Below the pieces are notes generated by a model. The model saw only the letters and a list, made by a program, of their open reading frames with translations. It was not told where the DNA came from and did not search any database. Of a DNA stretch of 25,000 bases, positions 1-9,950 are shown piece by piece. Position 1 is the stretch's first letter. Each line of letters begins with the position of its first letter. A program made the position numbers and the translations under genes. The DNA is from Cristatella mucedo (Eukaryota; Bryozoa; Phylactolaemata; Cristatellidae): assembly GCA_009760855.2 (NCBI GenBank), contig WPIO01000044.1, positions 465,001 through 490,000 of the forward strand. Direction: 5' to 3'.

Positions 1-376
1 GCTGCTGCTGCAGAGCATGTAGCGCATACTGCAGCTAGCCCATGGCAGCTGGAGTCCTCGGATACGAGGGAGCAGGAAAAGACCTCGAACCTCACGCCGA
101 GCTACGGCTGCTACAACAATTCGTCTGCAGGTCTGGTACGTGGCTTCGTAGCAAAGACAGACGTGGCACATGCACGCTGCTGCTGTTGCATTCTCATACG
201 CTGACCGTGAGACCGGCTGCATATTGGAGCTCTTACACAGCCCTAGAATCCGAGGAGAATGCCTGACCATTTGCTCGTCAGCACTTGTGTGTCCGGCACT
301 GCAGAACAAAGCAGCACAAGACAGTCTGTGCATGCTGCAAGAGACAGCATGATCGAACACCATTTATAGCAGGTGG
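1..376. other. Unassigned sequence at window start
   Basis: This stretch is moderately GC-rich and begins with a short CTG run. A 74-codon open frame starts at an ATG at 42 on the plus strand, and a plausible GT donor (TCTGCAG|GTCTGG) follows near 130. No protein family is recognised, so this could be an exon edge or chance. No RNA gene or transposon end was seen. Confidence 0.3.
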
Positions 377-693
377 CCGAAGCATTAGGATGGAGGAGCC
401 CCTCACCGTGGCTGCCACCATCGTGGCCACCACGCCTAGGCATTTTTTCTTTCCCACATGCTACATATTTAACTGAGAATTAAAGGAAGCAAGATTACTA
501 AAGGTAGTAACCATACCCTGAAGCAAGTTCAAGACTTGGTTAATATGTGCTGAAGGCTTGATGGCTAGAAGACTTCAATTTAGTGCCTGCTGCCAGCTCA
601 TGTACACCCTGGGCTCTCACTTTCTCGACCATCCGCATGGCACAGCTAAACTTCTTGCGACCGAAGCATTAGGATGGAGGAGCATTAGGATGG
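377..693. repeat. 23-bp direct repeat flanking 261 bp
   Basis: Positions 377-399 and 661-683 are identical over 23 bases, beginning CCGAAGCATTAGGATGG. A third partial copy (GCATTAGGATGG) follows at 682-693, directly before the tail of an antisense L2 fragment. This could be an ancient duplication or part of an interspersed repeat. No inverted repeats were found at its edges. Confidence 0.6.
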
Positions 694-697
694 TGTG

Positions 698-821
698 ATA
701 ATAATAATAATAATAATAATATTGCACTTGATAAAGCGCCCTCAGAGAACTTAATCTCTTTCTAGGCGCTTTACATTTGCTGCAAAGTGATACGCAATAG
801 AATAGTAAGTAAAACCATGCT
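698..821 (-). mobile_element. L2-type LINE, 3' end fragment
   Basis: Read on the minus strand this is the last ~100 bases of the L2 family, ending in an (ATT)n tail that appears as (ATA)n at 698-721 on the plus strand. It shares diagnostic bases with the 3' end of the long copy at 2518-4771, including the unusual TGCGTATCAC stretch that the other copies lack. These two therefore belong to one subfamily. Similarity stops near 821, so the insertion is extremely 5'-truncated. Confidence 0.85.
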
Positions 822-955
822 GTGCTAGTTTGATCTAAAGCTAGCAGATAGCAGCAACAGAATTTTTCAACCAGTATTGATTTTGCACCAGGTCGCCTAC
901 TCATAAGGGTGGAGCAAGAATCATCGCACATGCAATTGTCGCCACCCTTCTCATT

Positions 956-969
956 CCCCTCTCCTCTCC

Positions 970-1013
<44 letters not shown>

Positions 1014-1048
1014 CTCTTTCTCTCTTCCTCCCTCTCTCCCACCCCACC
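956..1048. repeat. CT-rich microsatellite
   Basis: This is a pyrimidine-only tract with an uninterrupted (CT)n core at about 975-1010, flanked by CTCC and CTTT variants. It produces spurious Ser/Leu-rich or Arg/Glu-rich open frames on the two strands. It is simple sequence. Confidence 0.95.
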
Positions 1049-1050
1049 AC

Positions 1051-2404
1051 AGGTCGAACTTGACGCGCTTGATCAGCAGCTGTCTCGTGAGCTGGTCCCT
1101 TTCTTTTTTCTTTGACTGCAGATACGACTTAGCGTGATTCTTTTGTGTCGCCTGTAACCGTCCTCTCTCACTCAGTCTTAGCCGCTGCCACTGATGCAGA
1201 AGCTAGAGGTTTGCCTTTCGTGTGAAGAGGCTCGTGCCTGATTTCTTCGGCCCGACCGAAAGGTGCTGCGCTCTCACAAGTTCAAAGTACATGCCACCCA
1301 GCCACCGACTGGTAAAAAGGTTGTGCAGTGTCCACCCGGCACTGTTGCAAGCCTGTAAATGCAGCAGCGCCTGCCCAAAATGTCGACACGGCTCAATTGA
1401 ACCCACGGAATTATTAGTGCTAGAGGAAGGGAGTGAGGTAGGGACAGAGGCTATGCGTCGATGTCAGTGGCTGTTGAGTCGTCGACCTCTGACATCTGAT
1501 GACGAAATCCTACTAGCCATAATTAACGCCGGCAGCCACAGCTGCATTGAAGGCCTCACTACAATCGGCTATGTAGTTATGCCAAGTTGTTAAACTCTCA
1601 GCCACTGCCCTTGGGTGGTCAGCGAACTGCTCTGCACTGTTGGTCCACAGGAGTGAAGTCTGCTGCACAATTAAAAAGTGCTTGCTGTGAAATACCGAAG
1701 CCACCCAAGCGTGCTGCCTCCTCGTTAATAATCCTTGGCAATGGTGTCTCCTCGATGAACCTTTAAGCTTTGCACAGGAAGCTAAGCCGATTGCTGCCTG
1801 CCGGCCCTGTCCACGGTCTCATAACTGATGACAAAAGGTTCATCAATTTAAAGCTCGAGCTTTTTAGAATTGATTAATTTGTCTACATCCGTGGGATTGA
1901 CCCTGCTGCGTGAGCTAGAAGGTATCTGTTGCTAAATAAAATGTAGCTGAACCGTCCGCAGCACCGAAAGCAACTGTAATACCACAAAGGGTATCGTTGT
2001 ACCAGAAAAGGTAATGCCATCACATCGTAAGTTGAGCTCACTAGCTCCGAGATCAGAGGCCAGAGTCATAGCAACTCACTCACATTGACAGAAGGATAGA
2101 TTGAGCCTTAACTCTGTGCATTCTCCACACTTGTCTTGGGATTAGAGAGCTAGCAGCATACCAGTCATTGCCTTAGAAAATCCAATGCAGCTGTATTTCT
2201 CCATTACAGAGAAAATGATGATAGGTAGAACCACTCACAGTTACATATGAAGTACATGTAAAGTATGTCCGTCGGCAGCTGGCTTATTCGTGGCTATCAT
2301 GACTCGTGATGAAAGAAGTAATCTGGTGCACCTAAAGACAGAAAGCAGGCTGCCGACTAGGTGTGCGTACCCACCCACCCACCCACCCGTGCACACCAGA
2401 AAAT
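1051..2404. other. Unassigned region with (CCCA)n tract
   Basis: The longest open frame outside the retrotransposon nearby is 1222-1593 on the plus strand (123 codons, Cys- and Ser-rich). It has no recognisable domain and no clear splice boundaries, so I do not call it a gene. A short (CCCA)n tract lies at 2370-2388. No RNA gene or terminal repeat was recognised. Confidence 0.35.
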
Positions 2405-2520
2405 AGAGTTGTATGACGGTTTCTTTTTGTAGCTTATATTATCCCTCTTTCCGATATGATCTACAAGCACAAGCAATGGCTTCACATTTGCACAGTTGAC
2501 CCGCAGCTGTACTTATGCTT
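2405..2520 (+). mobile_element. Older L2 copy, 5' part (split by insertion)
   Basis: This short stretch aligns with the reverse transcriptase part of the L2 family around the catalytic YADD box. The bases before it resemble positions 3610-3665 of the younger copy, and the end reads as the element's TQLYLCFD stretch. It is decayed, with base losses around the YADD codons. The matching continuation of the same old copy begins at 4772, on the far side of the younger insertion. Together they show that the old copy was interrupted just after the catalytic motif. Confidence 0.75.
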
Positions 2521-2522
2521 TG

Positions 2523-4535
2523 ACAAAGCGCACTGTGCGCCCCCGCCCAGACGGCCTATGGTTTACCACAGACATTAAACTAGCCAAGTCTACTAAACGA
2601 AAGCTTGAAAAGGCATACAAAAGATCCGGACTAACTGTCCATCGACAGGCATATGAAGACTACTGTAGGTCGTACCAATCGATCCTAGCAAAGGCTAAGT
2701 CTAGCTTCTATAGAAACATTGTTGAATCACAGATGCACAATCCAAAAATGCTGATGTCGACAATAAACCATCTCCTCAACTGTTCCCAGGTTAGCTCCTT
2801 ACCAGATGATCCTTGTGATGATCTAGCCGATCGCTTCTCTCGATTCTTTGTGCAGAAGATAGACAAAATCAGGGAATCCATCCCTGCGATGACAACCTTC
2901 TCACTAGAATGCTGTTCCTCGGTTCCTGGCTGCGCCTCAATGTCTGCATTTAAACAGGTCACTAGTGATGTAGTCCTAAAGCTCGTATCTCAATCAAAGA
3001 AGACAACAAGTCCACTGGACCCTATTCCCACTGTCCTGCTCCTACGTTGCATTGATCTGCTGCTGCCATGCATAACCAACATCATTAATATGTCATTAGC
3101 CTCAGGTCAGGTCCCAGCACCTTTCAAAAAAGCTGTAGTCAGGCCACTTCTCAAGAAAGCTACACTAGACCAAGAGAACTTAAGCAACTACCGCCCAGTC
3201 TCCCTTCTACCATTCCTATCAAAGACACTGGAACGGGTCGTGGCAGACCAGCTGAACTCGTATATCGAAACCTCACACCTTGCTAGTAAGTTCCAGTCTG
3301 GCTTTAGAGCTAATCACTCCACAGAGTCAGCATTGCTTCGGGTATACAACGACCTACTTAGGAATGCAGACATGGGCAGAGTGTCTCTTCTTGTTTTGCT
3401 CGATCTTTCGGCAGCTTTTGATACCATCGATCACAAAGTACTTCTAGAGCGCCTCTCATCTCGCCTGGGCATCACTGGCACTGCTCTGCAGTGGTTCAGG
3501 TCCTATCTCAGTGGGAGACTCCAGAGTGTTGACGTGAATTGACAAAGATCATCTGAAGTACCTCTAAAATATGGAGTACCTCAGGGCTCTGTGCTAGGTC
3601 CAGCCCTTTTCACCGTTTATACTCTCCCTCTCGCTGATGTGATTGCCAAGCACAATCTAGGCTTTCACTTCTATGCGGATGACACTCAGTTGTACCTTTG
3701 CTTTGATCCCTCCCAGCCTTCGAGCACCTCAAATTCTCTCAACTCACTTGCTGCATGCATTGATGACATCCGATCATGGATGGCAGCAAATTTTCTAAAA
3801 CTAAACGATGATAAAACTAACTTACTAGTTATGGGCAAACCTAGTGTTATTCAGAAATTGGAAAGGCTGACTTTCAAAATTGGCTCTGCCAGCATATCTC
3901 CAGTTGCATCAGCTCGAAATCTAGGTGTCATATTCCAAAGCGACCTCTCGTTAGACGACCACATCAGCTCCACAGTCAAATCAGCCTATTTTCAGCTTCA
4001 TAACATTGCTAAAATTAGGGCTTGTTTAGATAAGGATACCACGTCCAAGTTGGTCCATGCATTCGTGACATCTCGTCTAGACTTCTGCAACTCACTGCTT
4101 ACTGGCCTACCAGCATGTGCGATCAGGCGATTGCAGCTGGTGCAAAACTCTGCAGCTAGGCTTGTCTGTCGTGAGCGTCGCAGTTGCCACATTACTCCAC
4201 TTCTCGCCGACCTGCACTGGTTACCAGTCAAGCAACGGATTGACTTCAAGGTTTTGTCGCTCACTTTTAGGTCTCTTCATTCTATGGCTCCAGCCTATCT
4301 TTCTGATATACTACCCCACCAGGCAAAGCATCGTACCACTCGCTTTTCGGAATCCAACAGTCTAGAAATACCTCGTACAAACCTTAAATCCTTTGGAGAC
4401 CGTGCATTTAGCTCGTATGTTTCCACAGCCTGGAACTGCCTCCCGACCTGCGTCAGAACATCCCCTGACCTGACCACATTTAAAAGAAACTTAAAAACAT
4501 ACCTATTTAGGACAGCATTTAGTGGGTCCTTGTGA
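2523..4535 (+). pseudogene. L2 reverse transcriptase ORF with one in-frame stop
   Basis: The encoded protein would copy the element's RNA into DNA at the target site. One frame runs from the left edge of the insertion to a TGA at 4533, broken only by a TGA at 3540-3542, with no frameshift. Visible landmarks are the NYRPVSLLPFLSKTLE segment, the first catalytic Asp region (LLVLLDLSAAFDTIDH, about 3390-3434), [10 protein letters not shown] just after the stop, FYADDTQLY with the catalytic Asp pair at 3678-3683, [12 protein letters not shown], and a C-terminal part with [14 protein letters not shown] and GDRAFSSY. The N-terminal endonuclease is absent. The stop sits at the junction of two RT motifs, so a product ending there would lack the YADD box. 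A single recent C-to-T change at an ancestral CGA codon would explain the stop, but that is inference. I consider this copy dead. Confidence 0.9.
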
Positions 4536-4700
4536 TTCGTCCTCGATGTGCTTATGCGTGCTGACACTGTTCATGCTGCCACTAACCACATTTGTATGCT
4601 GACCCAGTGCATGTAACCCCTAACCATGTTATTCATTTTGTTTGTTTTTCAAGCATGATTTTACTTACTATTCTATTGCGTATCACTTTGCAGCAAATGT

Positions 4701-4740
4701 AAAGCGCCTAGAAAGAGATTAAGTTCTCTGAGGGCGCTTT
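4701..4740 (+). promoter_or_regulatory. L2 3'-terminal stem-loop (RT recognition candidate)
   Basis: The RNA of this segment folds into a two-part hairpin. The outer stem is AAAGCGCC (4701-4708) with GGCGCTTT (4733-4740), 8 of 8 paired. The inner stem is AGAGA (4714-4718) with TCTCT (4725-4729) around TTAAGT. It lies just before the tail, where eel UnaL2 has the 3' hairpin bound by its reverse transcriptase. The same fold is kept in the other L2 ends and in the SINE tails here. Confidence 0.75.
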
Positions 4741-4771
4741 ATCAAGTGCAATATTATTATTACTATTATTA

Positions 4772-5645
4772 GCTACCAGCCCTCCAGCATGTCAAACTCT
4801 CAACTCCCTTGCTGAATGTATTGCCGACATCCCCACTTGGATGGCAGGGAACTTTCTCAAATTGAATAACGGTATAACAAACTAGTTATGGGCAACCCAA
4901 GTGTGACTCAGAAATCGGCTCTACCAGCACATGCACGAAATCCACGTATCCTGTTACAAAGTGACCGTTTACTAGAATGCCACAGCTCCACAGTCGTCTG
5001 CTAATTTTAAATTATCAAAACCTCGGGCGTGCCTATACAAGGACACCATATCCAAGCTAGTCCATGCATTTGTGACATCGCATCTCGACTTCTGTAATTC
5101 TTAGCTAGCAGGTCTACCGGCTTATGCAATCAGGTGCAAAATTCTGCATCTAGGCTTGTCTGTCGTGAGTTTCCACATTAAACCACTTCTTGCTGATCTG
5201 CAGTGGCTCCCAATCAAGCAGTTTATCGACTTCAATGTGCTGTCACTCACTTTTAGGTCCCTTCGTTCTCTGGCTCCAGCCTACCTATCAGAACTCCCCC
5301 GACGGCAAGGCTTGGTATCCTGTTACCAGCTCTTCCGACTCTTTAACTCGTTTAACTATGCCTCAAACCTTAAATCTTTTTGGGACCTTGCCTGATGCCT
5401 GGAATTCCGACTGACGTCAAGACACCCTCCCCCTAATTTTACGACATTTGAAAAGAAGCTAAAAGGCACCGGCTCCTCACAGCATTTGCTGAGTCATTGT
5501 GATTTGTCCTTTTTGTGCTTATGCATGCTACTACTAAGCATTTTACCTCTAACCATTTGGTCATGCTTCCTTATCAGCATATGTAAAGTGCCAGAAAAGA
5601 GATGTTGTTATCTGAGGATGCTATACAAATTTAATATTATTATTA
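4772..5645 (+). mobile_element. Older L2 copy, 3' part (split by insertion)
   Basis: This segment resumes the old copy interrupted at about 2520. It starts at the residues that follow the YADD box (compare the younger copy from about 3712) and runs through the RT C-terminal region and 3' UTR to an (ATT)n tail near 5630-5645. Many stops and small deletions break the frame, so it is much older than the copy inserted into it. Its end reads ATGCTATACAAAT, closer to the SINE tail than to the younger L2 end. Confidence 0.85.
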
Positions 5646-6278
5646 TATGGAGATATAATGTACTTTGTAGGGCTTTCCAACTTTATACATTTGGAGTGCT
5701 TCTGTATTTTTTAGTATGAGCAAAGGTCTTTTCTACGTTTTGCACACAATGATTGTATGGTTGGGGTTGCCACAACATGACAAACTGCATTAAAGGGTCG
5801 CAGCATTAAGAAGGTTGAGAATCACTGCTCTATTCACTAATGCTGTTTGCTTCCATAGCTTGCTACTGCATCGTGAAACAAATGTTAGCAATACCCTCGT
5901 GATGCTGGGCCGTCAAAGGCTCAACCTGAACAATAGCTGTTGCACACCCTGTATACAGTATCCTGAATTTTTAACAAATCGACTTGTTGCTTCTGATTAA
6001 TGATGACACTAGTGTAGGATTAACTTGCCATCGAAGGCACCGTGATCTGGCTAGTCACTAAGCCAGATCTAAGCAAGGTAGCATGCTCCTCCTGCTTGTG
6101 TGATTTAGCTATGCTTTGTTATTAATGAACTAACGCATGATGCATGTAAAAGGAATCCGTGGCATGCAAGGACTGGATAGTGTAGTAAGTGGCATTCCAC
6201 TATAAAAACTATAGCTATGAGTCTTTTCCGCTTGCTACGCAGCTTTGATTATACCCTCTTGAGCCTTAAAAACATAAT
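5646..6278. other. Unassigned AT-rich stretch
   Basis: No gene, transposon end or RNA gene is recognised. Open frames here are short and have no family resemblance. It may be unique spacer or a decayed repeat. Confidence 0.35.
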
Positions 6279-6365
6279 TCATCTGTATAGCACCATAAGA
6301 GAACTTAATCTCTATTCAGGCACTTCACATATGCCTCAGGGCTCTAGGCTACGACCTCAGGCATC
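6279..6365 (-). mobile_element. tRNA-derived SINE, partial
   Basis: On the minus strand this is the tail and B-box part of the SINE family also seen at 8825, 12596 and 19771. The shared words are GGTGCTATAC, AGAGATTAAGTTCTCT and CATATGTGAAG, with the reverse-complement order showing a minus-strand insertion. The tRNA-like head is degraded or missing beyond about 6365. The tail hairpin arms pair partly through G-T wobbles. Confidence 0.7.
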
Positions 6366-6403
6366 ACTAATATTCACTTTGGCCTTGGCTCCCGGCTGCT
6401 CTG

Positions 6404-6462
6404 TGTAGGGGTGGGAGCAGCTGTACCCTACACTGTAGGGCTGGGATCAGCTGTACCCTGAC
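6404..6462. repeat. Tandem duplication of ~30 bp
   Basis: Two adjacent units, 6404-6433 and 6434-6462, share TGTAGGG and CAGCTGTACCCT with a few substitutions. It is a local duplication of unknown role. Confidence 0.8.
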
Positions 6463-6934
6463 GGTGCAATGAAGCTTACTTTTGGTGCTCTATAAATCCA
6501 TATATATTTTGAGATTTGTTGTGGTGCCATATTAAAAGAGAATATAAAACAGCCATTTGCACCACCGCTGTAGATAATTACAGTTTTACGGAAAATATAC
6601 AGGCGTCATTCCCACACCATGAGGAAACGTTGTATGCACCAGGACAGACTGGAGCAGAATAATCTGTTGCTGCTTAAGGTGCTAAAACATTTTGGGCATC
6701 TACACTGGAGTGAATGCATTCAACAACACAAATCCTGTGGCTTAGTTGAAGCATTTTTCAAGCATTCTGCAGTTTGGTTTATCATTTTGCTTTAGGAGCC
6801 ACTGAGGTATTATAGTTACGGTTGGCATAAAATGAGTAGCAAAGGAATCCTGCCTCTATCAGGATGTGAATCCAGAAAATCAGAAGTCCAAAAATCGGTG
6901 GCTGTAAGAGCTATGATCATCAGGGCAACTCGGT
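6463..6934. other. Unassigned stretch
   Basis: I see no gene, repeat end or RNA gene here. The sequence is AT-rich with several poly-T runs and no long open frame. Confidence 0.35.
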
Positions 6935-7374
6935 CGTTGCTGAAGGCTTTTCGGAATCTAATCGTTTACCTATACTTCGTGCAAACCTCAAACCCTTCGG
7001 AGACCGTGCCTTTAGTTTGTATGCTCCTAAAGCCTGGAACTCACTCCCGACTTGTGTAATGACATCTCCCGACTTGACCACATTTAAAAAAAAACTAAAA
7101 ACGCTTATATTTATCGTAGCACTTAGTGGTTCCCTTTGATTCTACCTCATGTGCTTATGCATGCTGACATTGTGCATGCTGCCACTAAACCATACTTACA
7201 TGCTGACTCTGTGCATGTCACCCCTAACCATGTCATTATTGTTGTTTATATGAGCGTGCTACCACTAACCGCTCGATCGTGCTTGCTTTGCAGCAAATGT
7301 AAAGTGCCTAGAAAGAAATTGAGTTTTTTGAGGTTGCTACATCAAATGTATTATTATTATTATTGTTATTATTA
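6935..7374 (+). mobile_element. L2-type LINE, 3' part
   Basis: This 5'-truncated copy covers the last ~70 residues of the RT C-terminal region (remnants of FGDRAF and of the conserved Trp-Asn-x-Leu-Pro stretch), the 3' UTR and an (ATT)n tail at about 7349-7374. The 3' UTR carries the words CTACCACTAACCGCTCGATCGTGCTTGCTTTGC in place of the TTTGTTTTTCAAGC stretch of the long copy. That defines a second 3' UTR subfamily, also seen in the antisense copies at 13052, 18122 and 18330. Confidence 0.85.
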
Positions 7375-7375
7375 A

Positions 7376-8352
7376 GGCAGTGTTACTTGCTCGTGCATTT
7401 TGATTGCTTAATAAAAAAGAGCACTGGAAGAAGATTTAGCCTACCGTAGTGCTATGAATGCCGTCTGTCCTGTGGACCTTTATTGTCTAGACTGTTAGAA
7501 GATAAAGGCTAGATTCACTACTAGTCCAAGCACTATCGCTGTCGGAAAATTATGTCCGTGTCAGCATGGATGACCTGCTAACGTGCCACCTGCTATCTTA
7601 CGACCAGTATGATTCACCACAAAGGGTGTTGTGTCTTTGTTTCATTGACAGTTAATACAGACATGTCGTCTTCCTCGTGAGAAAGGTGTGTCAGAAGCTT
7701 TGCTTCACCTCAAACCCTGATAACATAATTTTTTCCGATACTTCTCTAGAATGGCCATTGAAACGTTGGTATGCTTTGTCAGTCAGATTGTAACAATAAT
7801 TGTAATTGTAACAGCTTAGAATTTGTTTGATGTTCTTGAATTGTAATGACTAGTATCTGATTATGTCATCGTCTATGCTAAGGTTGCATACAAAGCCCAA
7901 CTGTAGTGGTCAGTCCGTTGTACTTTGGTTTTCGAGCCAGAGTTGTTGCATGCTATGGCTGGTACTAGATGCCTCTAGCCCTTTGTGGCCGTCAAATCGT
8001 CTGGTCTAAGGACACGGACTTGTTGAATTAATTAAGGTATTGGTGCTCTTTATTGGGTCTTTATTGCCATGGTCTGCTACCGATGGAAAGCCTGCTTATA
8101 TCGAGGCACCATATGTGACTTGCTAGCCACGATTCGAGCTTCTGGTATTTGTCGCGAATCGGCAAACATTAGCACCGCTATGAGAGCTGTGTATGTGGCA
8201 GAGGATTTTAGGTCAGAAGCTACTACAGCCCATTTGTAACGTTATTCTAACTGGCTGGCTACCTCAATAGCATGAGCGAAATTCCGTATACGGTGAGACA
8301 CATTGCCCGTGACATGAGGTGGCTGCCGGGATATGCACGTAGGTCTTCTTAG
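7376..8352. other. Unassigned stretch with short open frames
   Basis: A 56-codon ATG frame lies at 8069-8239 and a second open frame begins with ATG at 8272, stopping at 8350-8352. Both look mildly coding but match nothing I recognise. No transposon ends were seen. The region could hold exons of an unidentified gene or a decayed mobile element. Confidence 0.3.
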
Positions 8353-8484
8353 ACCGGTGCTGATGACGACTTGGCTATCATGACAGAGCTTGTCAAAGGA
8401 ATGAGCCAATACTCAGACAGGATAGCCTATTCTCTCAGGCTGTTCAGAGTATCCAGTTCTTTCAGGTTGCTGACCCGGCTGCGG
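8353..8484 (+). CDS. Possible exon, helical segment, unknown gene
   Basis: The segment sits between a pyrimidine-rich acceptor (GGTCTTCTTAG) and a strong donor (CTGCG|GTAAGG). Only one frame is open, about 44 codons. It predicts a likely helical stretch with DDDLAIMTELVKGMSQYSD near its start. The end would be phase 2, which does not join the phase-0 acceptor at 13659, so it would need intervening exons or belong to another gene. The family is not recognised. It could equally be a chance open frame. Confidence 0.25.
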
Positions 8485-8824
8485 TAAGGGTAGCTGCAGC
8501 TAAACGGCCAAAACTCGGCTTCTATTACCTCTGAACATGCACTTAGCTGGTGAGTGCCCTGCTGTCAGGAAGGGGTTCACTGAATGTTTTTCTCTCTTGA
8601 GCTGCTGTGTGAATCAAGCTGCATTTACAACTTTTTCATTACTATCTCCCTAACTAGCAAGGTCTAGCAAAGGCATTGGCTGGCCCAAAATCACCTTGGA
8701 GTATCGCTACCATCAGAGGAAGTTGGACGGTGTTAATGTAGGTTTAATTAAGCTGCAGTTACACCCTACAACTTGCGTATAACAACTTGTCAAACTAGAA
8801 AGGTCACCAAAGGAATAATTAATT

Positions 8825-8942
8825 CATTTGTGTAGCACCCCAAGAGAACTTAATCTCTATTCAGGCCCTTCACATATGCCTCGGGCTCGAGCCCACGACC
8901 TTGGTCGGGGCGAGCATCTTGACCGCTGGACCAAACCAGCTC
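8825..8942 (-). mobile_element. tRNA-derived SINE with L2-like tail, near complete
   Basis: Read on the minus strand the element starts with a tRNA-like head: an A-box-like TGGTCCAGCGG (plus-strand 8923-8933) and a B-box-like GGGCTCGAGCCC (8883-8894). It ends with CATATGTGAAGG, the hairpin AGAGATTAAGTTCTCT and GGGGTGCTACACAAATG. The hairpin and following bases match the 3' ends of the L2 copies. Flanks GGAATAATTAATT (8812-8824) and GGAATGAATTAATT (8943-8956) look like a target-site duplication. It encodes no protein and would depend on L2 enzyme for movement. Internal RNA polymerase III promoter boxes are inferred from the tRNA resemblance. Confidence 0.75.
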
Positions 8943-8959
8943 GGAATGAATTAATTATT

Positions 8960-9920
8960 ACCAAAGAAATGCGGCCAGGAGCATCACAGAGCATTGTGAT
9001 CATTGAAAGTTGGTTCATTTGGTCAAATGAACGTTGATGCTGTAAAATAGTTTCAGGCACCCCTATACCTAATGGCTTGTCCATACCTTTGAAAAAATCA
9101 AAATCACGGGAAACCTTAATTTCAATTTGGAAGGCAAGCCTGTGTGTCTGGTGACCTAGCTGGTAAGCTAGCCCCACAAACAGGAAATATTGCAGTTCTT
9201 TTTTAATGTTTCAAAATCTTGAAAAAGAAAAATATTAAACATTAGGTTTGCGTTCGTGAAAAAGTATTAAAATACAGTTCAAGTTCATTTGATAAAAACT
9301 AATTCGAATGAGAAATGCAGTCTTCAGTTTTAACTATGAGAGTGCTTGGTGCAGATCCATATGCAAATTAGTGGATTATCTCCCCTACTATTCTTCACGT
9401 GACACTCATCATAGCTGTACCATCGTGGTAGTACAGGAAATATCACAATAAGTATGACTTTAGCACTTGTGTTTACAGAATTCACTCAGTCACATTCAAA
9501 CTTATATGAGTGTATTTGCCCTTTGTTGGATTACGTTTACCAAGGCGTCTCTTTTCGGGCTCGCAGCTGTCAAAATGAAGGCTTATTTTTCATATGGTTT
9601 CTACCATAGTGCCTGTAGCAATACCTTCAACTCATATTACCAAATCTGATCTCGACATAACATCTAATGTACAAAACTATGCTAACCAATGAAATTCGAT
9701 ATCACAGGCACAACAGCTTGGTGGTGATTACCCCCAACTATTTGTACAGTATATACCTCAACAAGTTGCATTTGTTACGATATTTTGTTAATGCACCATA
9801 CTCGGCACTGACCAGAACCATGCAACCAAGCTCGAAACTTATGACCCGAGCTTTGTTGTCTGTTTTTTGTCCTGTTAGAGCAGCTGCCAGTCGTGTCAAG
9901 GTAATAAGGATCAGCAAGCG
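8960..9920. other. Unassigned AT-rich stretch
   Basis: No gene or repeat is recognised. A plus-strand open frame at 9667-9993 (108 codons) has biased, low-information composition and no domain. I do not support it as a gene. Confidence 0.35.
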
Positions 9921-9950
9921 ATCGTGCGCAATCGTGCGCAATCGTGTGCA
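9921..9950. repeat. Three tandem 10-bp units
   Basis: Three head-to-tail units of ATCGTGCGCA occupy this span. The third differs by one base (ATCGTGTGCA). It is CpG-containing in AT-rich surroundings. Confidence 0.85.

Larger units (their letters stand above)
2518..4771 (+). mobile_element. L2-type LINE, long 5'-truncated copy
   Basis: This is a 2.25-kb non-LTR retrotransposon copy. It begins in the linker between endonuclease and reverse transcriptase, so the apurinic-type endonuclease and any ORF1 are missing. It then has the whole reverse transcriptase and C-terminal part, a ~200-bp 3' UTR rich in GTGCATGC-like words, a terminal stem-loop (4701-4740) and an (ATT)n tail. Truncation at the 5' end and a microsatellite tail are typical of L2/CR1 insertion by target-primed reverse transcription. 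It sits inside an older copy of the same family. It is the best-preserved copy in the window and probably the youngest. Confidence 0.95.

Noticed and set aside
617-1115. Arg/Glu-rich and Ser/Leu-rich open frames over the CT tract
   Set aside because: They are translations of the CT microsatellite and of an L2 tail, not genes.
1222-1593. 123-codon plus-strand ORF
   Set aside because: No domain, no splice context and no repeat match. Length alone is within chance for this composition.
2496-2520. Start of the RT ORF at 2496
   Set aside because: These bases belong to the older L2 copy in which the younger element is inserted. The first codon is TTG, so it is not a real start.
2708-2962. Antisense ORFs within the L2 copy (also 3998-4264 and 4295-4567)
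   Set aside because: They are shadows of the RT frame on the opposite strand.
7136-7375. Open frames in L2 3' UTRs and tails (also 18105-18332 and 23580-23864)
   Set aside because: Tyr- or Ile-runs come from (ATT)n tails. The rest is UTR.
8814-8959. Perfect 15-bp inverted repeat around the SINE (AATAATTAATTCATT and its complement)
   Set aside because: It arises because the likely target duplication contains the palindrome AATTAATT. A DNA transposon is not needed to explain it.
9921-9950. CRISPR-like array
   Set aside because: The units are contiguous 10-mers without spacers, in a eukaryotic genome.
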